Origin: Cylindrodendrum hubeiense
Taxonomy: Eukaryota > Ascomycota > Sordariomycetes > Hypocreales > Nectriaceae
Length of the DNA: 64,000 nucleotides
Assembly: GCA_014621425.1 (NCBI GenBank)
Contig: JAANBB010000018.1
Span: forward strand, 1 to 64,000
Direction of reading: 5' to 3'
The position numbers and the translations under genes are program-made. Shown here piece by piece: positions 11,185-20,945 of the stretch. The notes under the pieces were generated by a model. That model saw only the letters and a list, made by a program, of their open reading frames with translations, did not search any database and was not told where the DNA came from. Each line of letters opens with the position of its first letter. Positions within the stretch are counted from its first letter, which is position 1.

Positions 11185-13072
11185 ATGACGTCAGAAGCAA
11201 CCATGGTCAACCGAGGCGCCTCCCAAGGATGCATCACCTGTAGACAGCGGCATGTTAAGTGTGACGAAAGCAAGCCGCAGTGCAAAAGATGTCTTCGCCT
11301 CGGACGCGAATGCGCGGGCTATGGAAAAAAGGGCCTTGTCGTGCGGTTCAAGAACGAGAGTGGTCGTTTTTTCGGGAGGCCAAGCGATCAAGGAACACGT
11401 GTCAGCACTAGAAACCTGGCCGAGCCGACGGCAGCAACGATGACAACGAAGGCAATGACGAAGGTGACGACGACACCAACTCAACTGGTCCCATCAGTAT
11501 CTCGCGACTACACAGTAATGCTGTCGTCTCCGCCACTTGTCCAGCAAGATCTTGCTCTCTCTTTTTTTCTCACCTATGTTACAGGCATAGGTCGTAACTT
11601 GGAGTCGACTCGCGGATTCATGTAGTTCGTTCGCCCGGTCCTCGCTGCTGAACATCACAATTCAGCTTTATTCGCCGCTGTCAACGCCGTAGCGGCCCTG
11701 TTATGGGTGCTATTGGGTCATTCCGGCGTTTCTATTCCAAGGCCAACACACTTACTCAATGAAGCTTTGCTGCGACTTCAGAAGGCAATCAGTGACCCGG
11801 AGGAACGAGGACGCGACGCGACGGTGCTCTCAGCCTTAGTGCTTCAGGCATATGAAACTATATCGGCGGTACTTGGTCAGCACCGAGCTGACGGCACACA
11901 CCGCGACGGGGCATTGGCCCTGCTATTAAATCGAAGCGGTGATGCAAGGCGTTCAAAGTACCATGGTAGTCTTTTAGGGAACATTTTGCACGCCAAAGTC
12001 TCCTTGTGCGTCAGGGAGAAGAGACCGTTCCCTGTGCACGGGTTTGAATGGGTTCAGACCAAAGTCATTCCTCATGTGCCCGTCAATCCAAGCTCTCTGC
12101 TCGATGTTATTGGCATTTCAGTTGCCAACCTTCAATATCAATTCCTTCGGCCATTACCACTTGAAGAGCATATGTCATATTCCGAACTGGAGGAGTGTTG
12201 CCAACGTGTTCGGGCTTTGGATACCCGGCTCTGGATGTGGCAACAAGATGTACCACATCATTGGCACCCAAAACGAATACCAAGCGGAAAATACATCAAG
12301 TCATCCAAGATCGTGTATCAGGATGCCTGTGATGTGTACCCAACTGTCCAGATTGCGAACATATGGAGCGTGTTGCGTATCTATCGCCTTATTCTCATAC
12401 AAATCAAGCTTCAACTTGCAGCCAGAATTCGCAAACTGTCTTGGGACCAAAAGCATACTATGCAGGACGACAGGCATATGGAAGATATTATGGACAGCAC
12501 TAGGCACACCCGTGAGAATGAAGAATTGCTTGATTCTTTCTGCCACAGTGTCCCGTTTTACCTCGGCAACCGGAGAGTCCCTGCAGTTTTTTCCGACATG
12601 GAGAACTCACAACTTATATTCCCTAGCTATCACGACCTACAATCCACCGACGACGCTTTTCATAGTTACCTAGGAAGCGATTGCTACATGTCCAGAGTCG
12701 ATCATCGTCGCCATGTAACTCTCCACGGTGCCTTGCATATCATGAGTATATTGGCCTACGTCATAGGACTGTTTGCCGAAGCGCGAAGTTTGCAAGAAAC
12801 CCAGACTTTCGGGCACGGGCAAAAGAATTGGATTTTAGAGCAGTTTCTCCGATCGGTCTACTTATTACGACTGATTCCCGAAGGGTCTTCGCTTGATACT
12901 GGCCACTATGATCGCACAGTTGAGACTCAATATTATGACTCGGAGGTTTCAAAGGTTGAAGCCATGGCCAGTACTATACGACAAAGGTTGTGGACTGTAA
13001 GTGTTCTTTAGTATCTCATCGACTGGGAATAACTACGAGGGCCTACTCTCGACTAAGGGACAGTGGATCTAA
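11185..13072 (+). pseudogene. Zn2Cys6 transcription factor with an in-frame stop
   Basis: The N-terminus holds a complete Zn2Cys6 cluster with Cys16, 19, 26, 33, 36 and 43 (GCITCRQRHVKC, then PQCKRC and GREC). A low-complexity Thr/Met linker follows, then a long helical region typical of the effector half of fungal Zn2Cys6 regulators. The frame is broken once, by TAG at 11623-11625 (codon 147), and continues in the same frame with good regulator-like sequence to 13011. A GTAAGT donor at 12997 and acceptor at 13063 would replace the last few codons by a two-codon exon ending at 13072. As it stands the product would be the DNA-binding domain plus a short tail, which might still bind DNA without activating. 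It sits between the hydrolase and its degraded paralogue, so it is the probable local regulator of the NRPS locus. Confidence 0.85.
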
Positions 13073-13380
13073 TGCACTGGGTTCGGGGTGTCTTTAATAC
13101 TGTAGTTTACAACAGTGTACCAATTCTAAACAGGCTCGCAGACCCATTAGACGTCTGGCTGATGTCGAAGAGCGCTCGGTCGTCAGTTTTATTGAGGACG
13201 AGTAACTATTTTGGCTCTGACTCGATGCGCTCGCGCACAGTCACGAACAGCTCTTCGCTATCTGGCTTACTAGCTTCCTCTTGAGCAGTGCCGTAACCTT
13301 GATCAATTATTCAGGTTGGCAAATGTTAAGTAAAGTTGCCCTTAAATAGTTGTGAATACTAAATGGTCTTAATGGTGAAA
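13073..13380. other. Intergenic, nothing recognised
   Basis: Short stretch between the regulator end and the hydrolase relic. The open frame at 13063-13284 has no motif. Confidence 0.4.
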
Positions 13381-13840
13381 TTATTCCATAGGTATTTGAA
13401 TACGTTGGACCAGAGCTGGTAGGGCGGCTATGGCCTTATCAAAGGCCGCTCGTTGCTTATCCCGAAAACCATTGATCTGTAGGTCACCCCAGTCGGCACG
13501 ATTATACGCATCCACCCGACGAAAGTATGTGGCCACGGAGAATCAGGTATCTGTGACATTAACTGGATTGGTTGCTTATTTCAGGATCCCGTCCCTGTTT
13601 TCTTTTCTTCGTTGCGACATCAAACTACGCTTTGGTGAAGCTACTTCAATCTCCGGGGACAATGTTATTTGCAGCGTGGATAGTAGGGTTACTATCTGCC
13701 CGTCATTGTCGATATGCTCCATAGCAATGAGTATATCAAAGTTGAAGGCATCGTCATCGTTGAGATTCAAGATGGGTTGTTCGGTAACCTCGGCGCTCGT
13801 GAGACCCGCCGATAAGAAGACCTGCCTACATGCGATGTAG
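13381..13840 (-). pseudogene. Fragment of a second alpha/beta hydrolase
   Basis: Read on the minus strand, this stretch matches the N-terminal third of the hydrolase at 9126-10445. Matching landmarks, in order, are a CRQ after the signal-like start, DDDAFNFDILIAM (against TDSAFNFNFLIAL), NVTDT-stop-FSVATYFRRVD (against NVRDTWFSASQYFRRAD) and AFDKAIAALP (against AFNKAIAALP). The Trp codon of the third landmark is TGA here, the reading phase shifts between landmarks 2 and 3, and the frame ends at TAA 13381-13383 before the catalytic region. The rest of the gene is absent. It is a truncated, non-functional duplicate. Confidence 0.85.
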
Positions 13841-14367
13841 CCGCACGAGGGCCCCAGTTGCCTATGACGACAGCTGATGTCGACTGACGTTGAGAGCCCA
13901 AAAGAGAAACAATTTTGCGACGGCGTGACTCCTTTTTGCTTTTTTCTTCTTCATTTCTTTTTGGAAGAGTCATCCGCCGTCGCCCCATGTCTAGCTTATT
14001 TTACCAAACATGCCCGTTGGAGACCGGGAATAGAAAAGCCGCAGAATCACCTCCGTAAGCAAATGCCACGACAATATTGTGGCTGTGTCTAGCGGTTCTC
14101 TAGTTTGTACCGTACATATGTGGACTGATAGAAGATTGTGCATCTCAAGTCGCTATCGCAATAGACTTGCCATTTACGTATATGAGCGTTCGTCATCTGC
14201 GACGCGTAAGTTGAAAAGCATGGCAAAGCAAATGGCTAGATTTCAATCGTAAAGAGAAGGACTCGACATCCCGGGCTACGCATATAAGCCTGTCCTCATG
14301 CCGTTAGAAATGAAACTTCACTTATCCAAACACATCTTATTGTTCATCCTGCTATATCTTATTCAAT
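13841..14367. other. Promoter region of the hydroxylase gene
   Basis: No gene is recognised. It contains the 18-bp element at 14157-14174 shared with the regulator promoter repeat, described separately. Confidence 0.5.
14157..14174 (-). promoter_or_regulatory. 18-bp element shared (inverted) with the regulator promoter
   Basis: CGCAATAGACTTGCCATT here is the exact reverse complement of 11002-11019, which lies inside copy 2 of the tandem repeat upstream of the regulator gene. Here it lies about 195 bp before the hydroxylase ATG; there it lies about 165 bp before the regulator ATG. A neighbouring TCTCA(A)GTCGC segment also matches. Either a common regulatory site or the end of a duplicated segment would explain it. 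Confidence 0.6.
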
Positions 14368-15282
14368 ATGAAATCACCAATCCTGATCACCGCGGCTATC
14401 TCCGAGATCACGATGCCTGCTCCTAGTTCGCCGTTGGGGTTGCCGTCGGGGCTCCCGCTTTCTGTGTATTCTTGGGCCATTCAACAGCTTTTTTTCCACG
14501 CAGCCGGGCTTGCACTCGAATATTGTGACTACAGCGGCACACTTGGCCGGTATAGGGTCCGTCCCGCAAATGAGAAGTCGTACCTTGGGCTTTTGCCGCG
14601 AGTGGTCTTCAACCAGTGTTTCATTCTTCTGCCAAGTATGGTAGTAGCAGAGGCGATTGGATTGTGTTTCACTGGCGAAATATCGCTCACCGTGGGGCGT
14701 TTCTTGTGCTCACTCCTGGTCATGGCAGTCGGTCATGATCTCGTTCAATACTCGACTCATCGATACTTACTACATCAGCCCTCTATTCCGCTCATGCGCG
14801 CACTTCGACACTCCGTTCACCATTCCACGGGGGCTACTCGAGGTATCAGTGCCTGCTACATGTCAGCACCAGATTTCTTTCTCGAGATTGTCCTACCATA
14901 CCTGCTCCCGCTCGCGATTGTCGGAGGCGGCGGCTCTGATACCCTGTTCCATACGCTAGTTGCCGGCCTCGGTGCGTTAGGTGGAGTTTACGAACACTCA
15001 GGCTATGATTTTGGGACAGAACTGAGGCAGCCTCCGCCTCAAGGTCACGGTAGCAAGAGGTCACTCTGGACGGTCGTGTCGAGCGTTGCCGCCGCTGCTT
15101 TGGACAATCGCGCACATAGCGAGCATCATATTCGCACAAATATGTCTTTCTCAGACGGCTTCGGTAGTCCAGGAATCTGTGACTGGATTTTCGGAACCCG
15201 TTGGGACCTGGTATCGAAGTTTCGCAGTGATGTGGAGGTTGAATGGCAGGCTCAACAAAAGACCGGCACATCTACGGAGTAA
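14368..15282 (+). CDS. Fatty acid hydroxylase / sterol desaturase family enzyme
   Basis: Intronless, 304 residues. The histidine clusters of the membrane di-iron hydroxylase superfamily are present in order: HDLVQYSTHRYLLH (about residues 126-139), LRHSVHH (about 146-152), a YEHSGYD segment, and NRAHSEHH near the C-terminus. Hydrophobic stretches between them fit several membrane spans in the endoplasmic reticulum. Family members use oxygen to hydroxylate or desaturate sterols, sphingolipids, fatty acids or cluster products. An in-frame ATG at 14413 is an alternative start. It is intact while its neighbours on the left are broken, so it may have a role independent of the NRPS. The 18-bp element in its promoter argues that it was once co-regulated with that locus. 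The substrate is not predictable. Confidence 0.85.
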   Translation: MKSPILITAAISEITMPAPSSPLGLPSGLPLSVYSWAIQQLFFHAAGLALEYCDYSGTLGRYRVRPANEKSYLGLLPRVVFNQCFILLPSMVVAEAIGLCFTGEISLTVGRFLCSLLVMAVGHDLVQYSTHRYLLHQPSIPLMRALRHSVHHSTGATRGISACYMSAPDFFLEIVLPYLLPLAIVGGGGSDTLFHTLVAGLGALGGVYEHSGYDFGTELRQPPPQGHGSKRSLWTVVSSVAAAALDNRAHSEHHIRTNMSFSDGFGSPGICDWIFGTRWDLVSKFRSDVEVEWQAQQKTGTSTE

Positions 15283-15564
15283 AATACAAATCAGTTGAGC
15301 ATTTTCTGAGAGTAGATACTTAAGATTTGAGTTACGGTTATCTTATATTAAATCTATTTATTCTATATTAAAATCAATTAGACATAAGCTATATATCAGA
15401 TATTATTAATAGTTATACAGAATGTAAAGACAAGCCAGTATTATCCTAAGACTCGATATCTAAATTCTCTCAAGACCTAGTATTTGACCTCAACCACAAT
15501 AGTCCGAGAACGCAGAATTATACTATACAACTATCAATCTCTCTCTCCCCTACCTAAGCTATAA

Positions 15565-16028
15565 CTACTCAAGCCAAACATCAAGCCTGTGCCTTAGACA
15601 CCAATTGTTTATATACCCTGCCACACCACCATTACCTGTGCCTAAAAGCTCAGTTGGTATTCTACCTTTCAAGAAACTATATCAATAAAGAGAAATCAAC
15701 TCACATTCGGAAAATGTCTTGTACATAATGCTATCACACATTTCCCCGTTGGTGAACCAAGCGGCTGATACACCGACTGACTGTCCTCAGTAGTAACACA
15801 GCCCTCAATCCAAGACACCGAATAGGTAAATTTAACGTTATACTCATCTCGTTCTGAGTATGTTATGGAGTCATTGTCAGGGCCAATAACTATGTCCTCG
15901 AACATCTTGCACCACTCCTCAGCAATCCATTTAACGGAAGGGTCCCAGATGTCCGCGTGGTTGGGGTAGTCGTCGACATGATTCAGATTCGTCAGAAAGC
16001 GTTCACAGATGAGTACACGACCATTCAA
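15565..16028 (-). pseudogene. C-terminal fragment of a secreted, chitinase-associated-type protein
   Basis: The minus-strand frame from 16028 reads through WIAEEWCKMFEDI, then VSWIEGCVTTEDSQSVYQPL. At about 15700 a GTGAGT donor is followed, after about 60-100 bp, by GNGGVAGYINNWCLR and a stop at 15565-15567. From memory of the family, a WI(D/E)GC segment, a QxVxxPL segment and a final CNNGGxGGxxxxxCLRY segment mark the C-terminal extension of killer-toxin-like GH18 chitinases and related secreted fungal proteins. Here the first Cys of the last segment is missing and no canonical acceptor keeps the frame, so I treat it as a relic. The upstream side ends at a stop just before 16028, where a plus-strand fragment begins. 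Confidence 0.5.
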
Positions 16029-16709
16029 TCGCCAATATCAGCACTGGAAACCATCCAGATAGGAGACAGGCTGGGTACCTTTGATAAGAATTTTGCTGCC
16101 ACCCTCTTCCATGAACTTTCCCACTGGTATGTTGTAAAAAAGGGTGGACAAGATAAAAGAATTGTCGAATTTCGTGAGTTAACATATTCTACCCCTTCCC
16201 CTCCACCTCCCCCTTAACTATTCGCTAATTGTGTACCAAACTGACCTGCTTCTCTCAAGTTCCTGACCAACAATGCCGTGATGAGAATGGCACATATATA
16301 TACTCCAAGAAGGGGACGAAAGAGACTGTACTGCGTTCGAAGAAGTATTCTAATCCTGAAGATAAGGGTATGACAGAGAAGGTGACATGTAAGAATGTCC
16401 CATCCATACTAACTATCTAACTATTCAAGGCAAAGTATCAGATAATGTAATCAACTTGGCTGACTAGCTAAAACCTACAGATGGGTTTAAAAACCTTCTC
16501 AATTTGTCTAAAGGGGGCGGGCCTAAAGCTTCTACCAAAACAGCAGATGCGTATGCATTATTCTCTTTAATGGCGTAAGACCCCATTCTATCCTTTCAAA
16601 TTACAGCTCCTAATATGTGTGATTTTCTTTCAGATACTTGTATAGATGGGACTGGGCTCAAGATAGCTTAGCAAGAGGAGTCCAATACAACAAAGACCCC
16701 CCTTCTTAA
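16029..16709 (+). pseudogene. C-terminal part of a zinc metallopeptidase-like gene, 5' end missing
   Basis: Four exons splice cleanly: about 16029-16173, 16260-16388, 16481-16574 and 16634-16709. The introns are 86, 92 and 59 bp with GTGAGT, GTAAGA and GTAAGA donors and AG acceptors, and phases match throughout. Exon 1 carries FHELSHW, an HExxH zinc site. The last exons read TADAYALFSLMAYLYRWDW, like the (N/D)AYA...F segment near the end of fungal secreted metallopeptidase-like proteins. No start codon or N-terminal half is found: on the left it abuts an oppositely directed gene fragment. The coding part looks uncorrupted, so the truncation seems to come from a rearrangement. Family assignment is tentative. 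Confidence 0.5.
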
Positions 16710-16860
16710 CAATAGCCCTAGACATGTTCACAGCTCTCGTATTATCAGTGATGTTATTAGTCTCTGATATGATGGAGTAATCAGTTGCATTTTAATTTTC
16801 CAATTTTTGTTTTATTCTCCCCCTGCCCTTATCAAATATTACATATCACCAAGTTATGTA

Positions 16861-17688
16861 CTACCACATACGGCTAGCATCTGTGGTCATCCGTCTTTCC
16901 CCTCTCAAAACATGTTCTGCTTCGTAGTCCCATGATGATATAGATACGCCTTGATCTTCCAATGCTCTCAACGGTACAGCCACAGTCATCTCCCAAAAGT
17001 CATCAGCGACACTCATACCCTCAGGTGAGCTCTCATCCATAGCCTTGGGATCTTGAAACCTGACACGGCATTCATCATCATGCCACTTGAAAAACAAAGC
17101 AACCCTAGCTTTCTGCTGCTCACCATCCGGTTCTTCGTTGGAAAGATGAAACACATAGATATCCAAAAAGTCATACCAGGGGACTGTCTGAATCTTATAT
17201 CGACGGACTGCTCGCCTCCGGCAGAAAGCCCTGAGACCGCCCTCGATTGTCTTCACCGTCGGCTCAACCACGTGTAGAGGCCCAGAAATCGTCAACATCT
17301 CCATCATCGAAGGGTCCTCTCCAGATCGCGATGTTGTCATCAGTTCGAGGACTGACATGTCTCTGCCGTCACATGATACATTGAAAATCTCTGGCGTTAC
17401 CGGCCTGAAGGCTTGCAAAGGAGTGAGCAGCTGATCGAGCCTGGAACTTCCCACAGACAAAAAGGTAGCTGATGGCTCATGATCTTTTTCCCAGCCAATT
17501 ATCAAGACAAGTTTGCATTTATTAATTTCCCAGCCATTGCCCACATATCGCCAATTTGACTCTTTCGCAACTGCGTCGAGAAATTCGGACCACGCGGGCG
17601 ACTTGAGCAGGTTTAGTCGAGCTGATGCTTCAAGAGAGACTCGTAGAATAGTCGCATGAAACTTGTGGAGTGCTTCGTTGTCTGACAT
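16861..17688 (-). CDS. Hypothetical protein, 275 residues
   Basis: A single open frame from the ATG at 17688. I do not recognise the family. It is soluble-looking, with no signal peptide, no membrane segment and no Cys or His cluster. It is rich in Trp and acidic residues, with segments such as LVLIIGWEKDHEP and VALFFKWHDDE that look like repeated beta-strand-turn pairs; two related halves, as in dimeric alpha/beta-barrel proteins, are possible but unproven. The frame is uninterrupted and codon use is like that of neighbouring intact genes, which supports a real gene. It converges on the metallopeptidase fragment, with about 150 bp between them. Confidence 0.6.
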   Translation of the reverse strand: MSDNEALHKFHATILRVSLEASARLNLLKSPAWSEFLDAVAKESNWRYVGNGWEINKCKLVLIIGWEKDHEPSATFLSVGSSRLDQLLTPLQAFRPVTPEIFNVSCDGRDMSVLELMTTSRSGEDPSMMEMLTISGPLHVVEPTVKTIEGGLRAFCRRRAVRRYKIQTVPWYDFLDIYVFHLSNEEPDGEQQKARVALFFKWHDDECRVRFQDPKAMDESSPEGMSVADDFWEMTVAVPLRALEDQGVSISSWDYEAEHVLRGERRMTTDASRMW

Positions 17689-18912
17689 GACTGGTTATAG
17701 TGTGTATAATGAATAGTGATGGGTAAGTGAAACTAGTGCTGGGTACTTGTAAAAGGAAAGATGTGAGTTGGTCGACTTTTTATTTTTGGAGTTATTATAG
17801 GACGAACGTTCAGGTCACGGGACCTCTTCAAGGGGTTGACTTAGCAAGACTCTGATCTATATTTAGTAATATTTAATCCACTCTACGCATACTATCATGC
17901 GGTGGAAGGGCATAAGAGGTACTCTGAAACCCAAAAAAATCACCCACTCAACGAGTGATGTGATTGCAATGTACCAACACAATAACAATAGCTACCCTAT
18001 AGCATACGCACTTTATGAGCCCACTCTTGGCCGTACTGATTCATCCTCTAGTCACTTATTCTTTTCCTTCCTTCCCTCTCTCGTTCCTCTTTCTTGGTTC
18101 CATCTTGACTAGCCGGCCTTCGTATCCTTGAAAGGCTTACTTGGGAAAAGAGCTGCGAAACAATTCGTGTGAAAACACCAGCCCCCCCATTAATGCTGCG
18201 TCTCCCAGCCATTATATTTCTCTATAACATTGCAAACAGCCTTGACTGTATTTATATTTAATAAAGTTTCTTCACTATACTATATACTAGATGCCTTCTT
18301 ATCCATTAAATCCTCGATTAACATCCTTTCATTTGCTACTATAACTCTTTAACCACTCAACACTCTTTTAGCTCACCAGCTCACCAGCTCAACCCATCAA
18401 CCACTCAGTCACTCAACTGTTCAACTACCCAAAATGTCTATTCAACCCCGTAATTGCCAAAATCTTGAGCCGCGCGCTTGATGAAATGCTGCACTGCGTG
18501 ACCACCAAGTTGCACAATCTCTCAATTACTCGACTGCTATTCCGTTTAATTACTCCACTGCTCAATTTCGCAATCATTCCGCGCTCTTGCTTCACTGCTT
18601 GCAATGTCACCTGTTTTCAAAAGGTATGTTTTGGCAGTTATATTCGCCGATCCGATTATAGGATACGTACGGGATCATGTCGTAGTATTGCTTTCAATCA
18701 CCTCCTAACCTGCGACACAAGTCGTCGTCTGGCTGGGTTAAAGGGTGATGAAACAAACACGGCACTCGATACGTTTAAGGCATATCGAAAGTTGATCCCG
18801 ATACCGCGAGGCGCATCGTTGACCATGACGGTCTACCATGGGAGTACCGTAAGCTCGTCTTCCACGCGTTAGGCATGATACATAGGCTTCATAATTATGA
18901 CCTTGTTGTTGG
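17689..18912. other. Intergenic, no gene recognised
   Basis: Contains short simple-sequence runs (repeated CTCACCAGCTCA-type words near 18370-18420) and open frames without motifs. The N-terminal part of the HET relic that begins at about 18913 is not recognisable here. Confidence 0.45.
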
Positions 18913-20125
18913 AGGTTCGTTAGGCTGATGGATCATGTTTGGTGGACGAGGGTCTGGACAGTCCAAGAGATTGTGCTGGCCAGATCGGTAACCCTGAGAT
19001 GCGGCGCAAAATCTGCCGCGTGGATTAATCTCAGCATTTTGGCTGCATTTGCCTTTGAGGTCTCACCATGACACTCTGGTCTTGAGCCAGGCTATGGACG
19101 AAGTCGTGTTTGATGAAATGAAATCCCAGGTTTCAAAGCTATACGCTGCCACCGGTGCCCTCGACGACCTTATATACAGAATGGCCCACGGCTTAGACAT
19201 ACATCTCGAGCAAATAGTCTGGTCATAGCTACTCACTCGACAAGCAACGGACCCGCTGGACGTGATATACGCTCTCCTAGAGCTGTCGGCGGAGAAACCC
19301 ATCATCGAGATCAACTACGGGAAAAGCAAGAAGCACGTTTACACGAGCGCGATGGAAGCCATGCTCGAGCGGGATCATAACCTTCGTCCGCTTCACTTCC
19401 TTCAGGATTCCTATTTGAAGCGAGATGCCAGTCTCCCATTTTGGGCTCCTGACTTTGGTATCCTGCATTCTTTCAAAACCATCAACCTGGCCACAACCGG
19501 CATTGGAACAGCCTTGGCTCTCGGGTCTTTGTACAACGTATCGCTCGCCGATGCTACTGGAAGGGCCTCGCCGAAGTTTCTCGACGATGACCTTGATATC
19601 TTGCAGACATAAAGAGTGCCGGTGGATGAGGTGAGAAACCTCGGTGACGTCTGTTCTCGCTTTCCCGATGGATGGGAACAGCGGGAAGCCCAGCTTCGAG
19701 CTATCGTGAACCAGTGGCGTGAGCTCGTCTGCAAGACAGAAGAAGAGTACATCGGAGGAGGTTCTGTTATCGAAGCGTTTTGGACGACTGTAACTTTTGA
19801 TCTCCTTCTAACTGATCGAGACTATCTGGCTAGAAACCCAGATAGGAGAGACACGAGACTCCCAAGAGGAGCGGCTGGAATGCCGCCCACAACGACGGAA
19901 AAAGAAGCTGAAGTGCGGGAAGGGATCATCGATGCCCCTCTCCCCAAGACAGTCCTCGAAAAACTCGGCGAAAGGCGCTTCTTCATTTCGAAGGCAGGGT
20001 ATTTTGGCCTGGGGCCGGCCTCCACGCAACCTGGTGACATAGTCTGCATCATGCGAGGGGCTTTCTTTCCTACCCTAGTCCGACCAACAATAAACAATTG
20101 TTATACCATGGTCGGAGAATGGTGA
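18913..20125 (+). pseudogene. Degraded heterokaryon-incompatibility (HET) domain protein
   Basis: The first landmark is HVWWTRVWTVQEIVLARSV at about 18926-18985, the hallmark of the HET domain end. After a frame change near 19050-19100 it continues with RQATDPLDVIYALLELS (about 19240), another HET-protein landmark. It then runs in one frame, through a TAA at 19610-19612, to GYFGLGPASTQPGDIVCIM (about 20000) and a TGA at 20123-20125. Intact relatives continue past that point, so the C-terminus is cut. HET proteins trigger non-self recognition and programmed cell death after fusion of unlike strains. With a frameshift, an internal stop and missing ends, this copy is not functional. Confidence 0.85.
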
Positions 20126-20282
20126 GCTCTCAGTATTTATCGGTAGATTATTTCAGCAAGCTAACAGAAGCGAATTACCGGGGTTTTGACCTAAAACATC
20201 TTTAAAATTCCTTTACTTAATTTAATTGAAAGATATATTACCAACTGTTGAATAACCGAAACTAGAGTAGATGAAATAATAC

Positions 20283-20515
20283 TCATAATGTTTTGTTTTT
20301 CTTTTAAAAATTTTATTACCTTTTATATGTTCTTTTTACTTATTTCCTCCTTTCTTTTCCTACTCTACTATTCTTTCTCCTGTTCACTTTTATTCCTCTT
20401 TAACTTTAGTCTTAACCTCATCCTTTTCCTCACCTCCTCTCACTTCCTCCTACCTCCCCTATTACTACCACCACTACTACTACCATCCTTCTCGAGGACC
20501 TCAGGACCTGAATCT
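20283..20515 (+). repeat. Polypyrimidine (T/C-rich) tract, about 230 bp
   Basis: The plus strand is almost purine-free for long runs (CTTTTCTTTTCC, CCTCCTCTCACTTCC, and CTACTACTACC-type triplets at the end). It gives a spurious 78-codon open frame of Phe, Leu and Ser. Such strand-asymmetric tracts are common in fungal promoters, but this one is long and sits 430-660 bp upstream of a start. Confidence 0.7.
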
Positions 20516-20841
20516 CCCACTTAGAGACCTAACTCTGCTCTGAGGGTCAAGCAGTAGCTTAAACCCTGTAATATCCGCTATCTCGTAACAAGGATTATAT
20601 AAGAAGTCCGCATATACACACAGAATTGACAAAGACAGTTCCACTTTCGGATATAAAATACTACCGCTTGTAGAATAATTGGCTACAGCTTATCCACTCA
20701 ATTATAAACTGCGGACTTAGTGATCATATTGAGCTCGTAATCTATTCCAAAACTCCGCAATGATACCATAATCCTATCCAAACAGGCGTAAATAGGCTTG
20801 CATCTATATCCACTAGCAGGGGGAGGCTTGGAGGGAGAATC

Positions 20842-20847
20842 TATAAA
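20842..20847 (+). promoter_or_regulatory. TATA box
   Basis: TATAAA lies about 100 bp upstream of the ATG at 20946, a normal distance for a fungal gene with a short leader. Confidence 0.55.
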
Positions 20848-20945
20848 ACATCTCCTACACCCGCCATCGGGACTGACCTTTTAACAATCAGACGCAATTC
20901 AATAGTCATCTCACTCAGTCACATCGTTCAATTACATACTACAAA

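Larger units (their letters stand above)
20126..20945. other. Intergenic, including a polypyrimidine tract
   Basis: Promoter region of the NmrA-like gene. Apart from the TATA box at 20842 and the pyrimidine-rich stretch at about 20283-20515, nothing is recognised. Confidence 0.5.

Noticed and set aside
13012..13300. A separate 73-codon gene at 13063-13284
   Set aside because: It overlaps the probable last exon and terminator region of the regulator and shows no motif.
20288..20524. Small hydrophobic membrane protein
   Set aside because: The frame is a by-product of a T/C-rich tract; only Phe, Leu, Ser and Pro runs, no start context.
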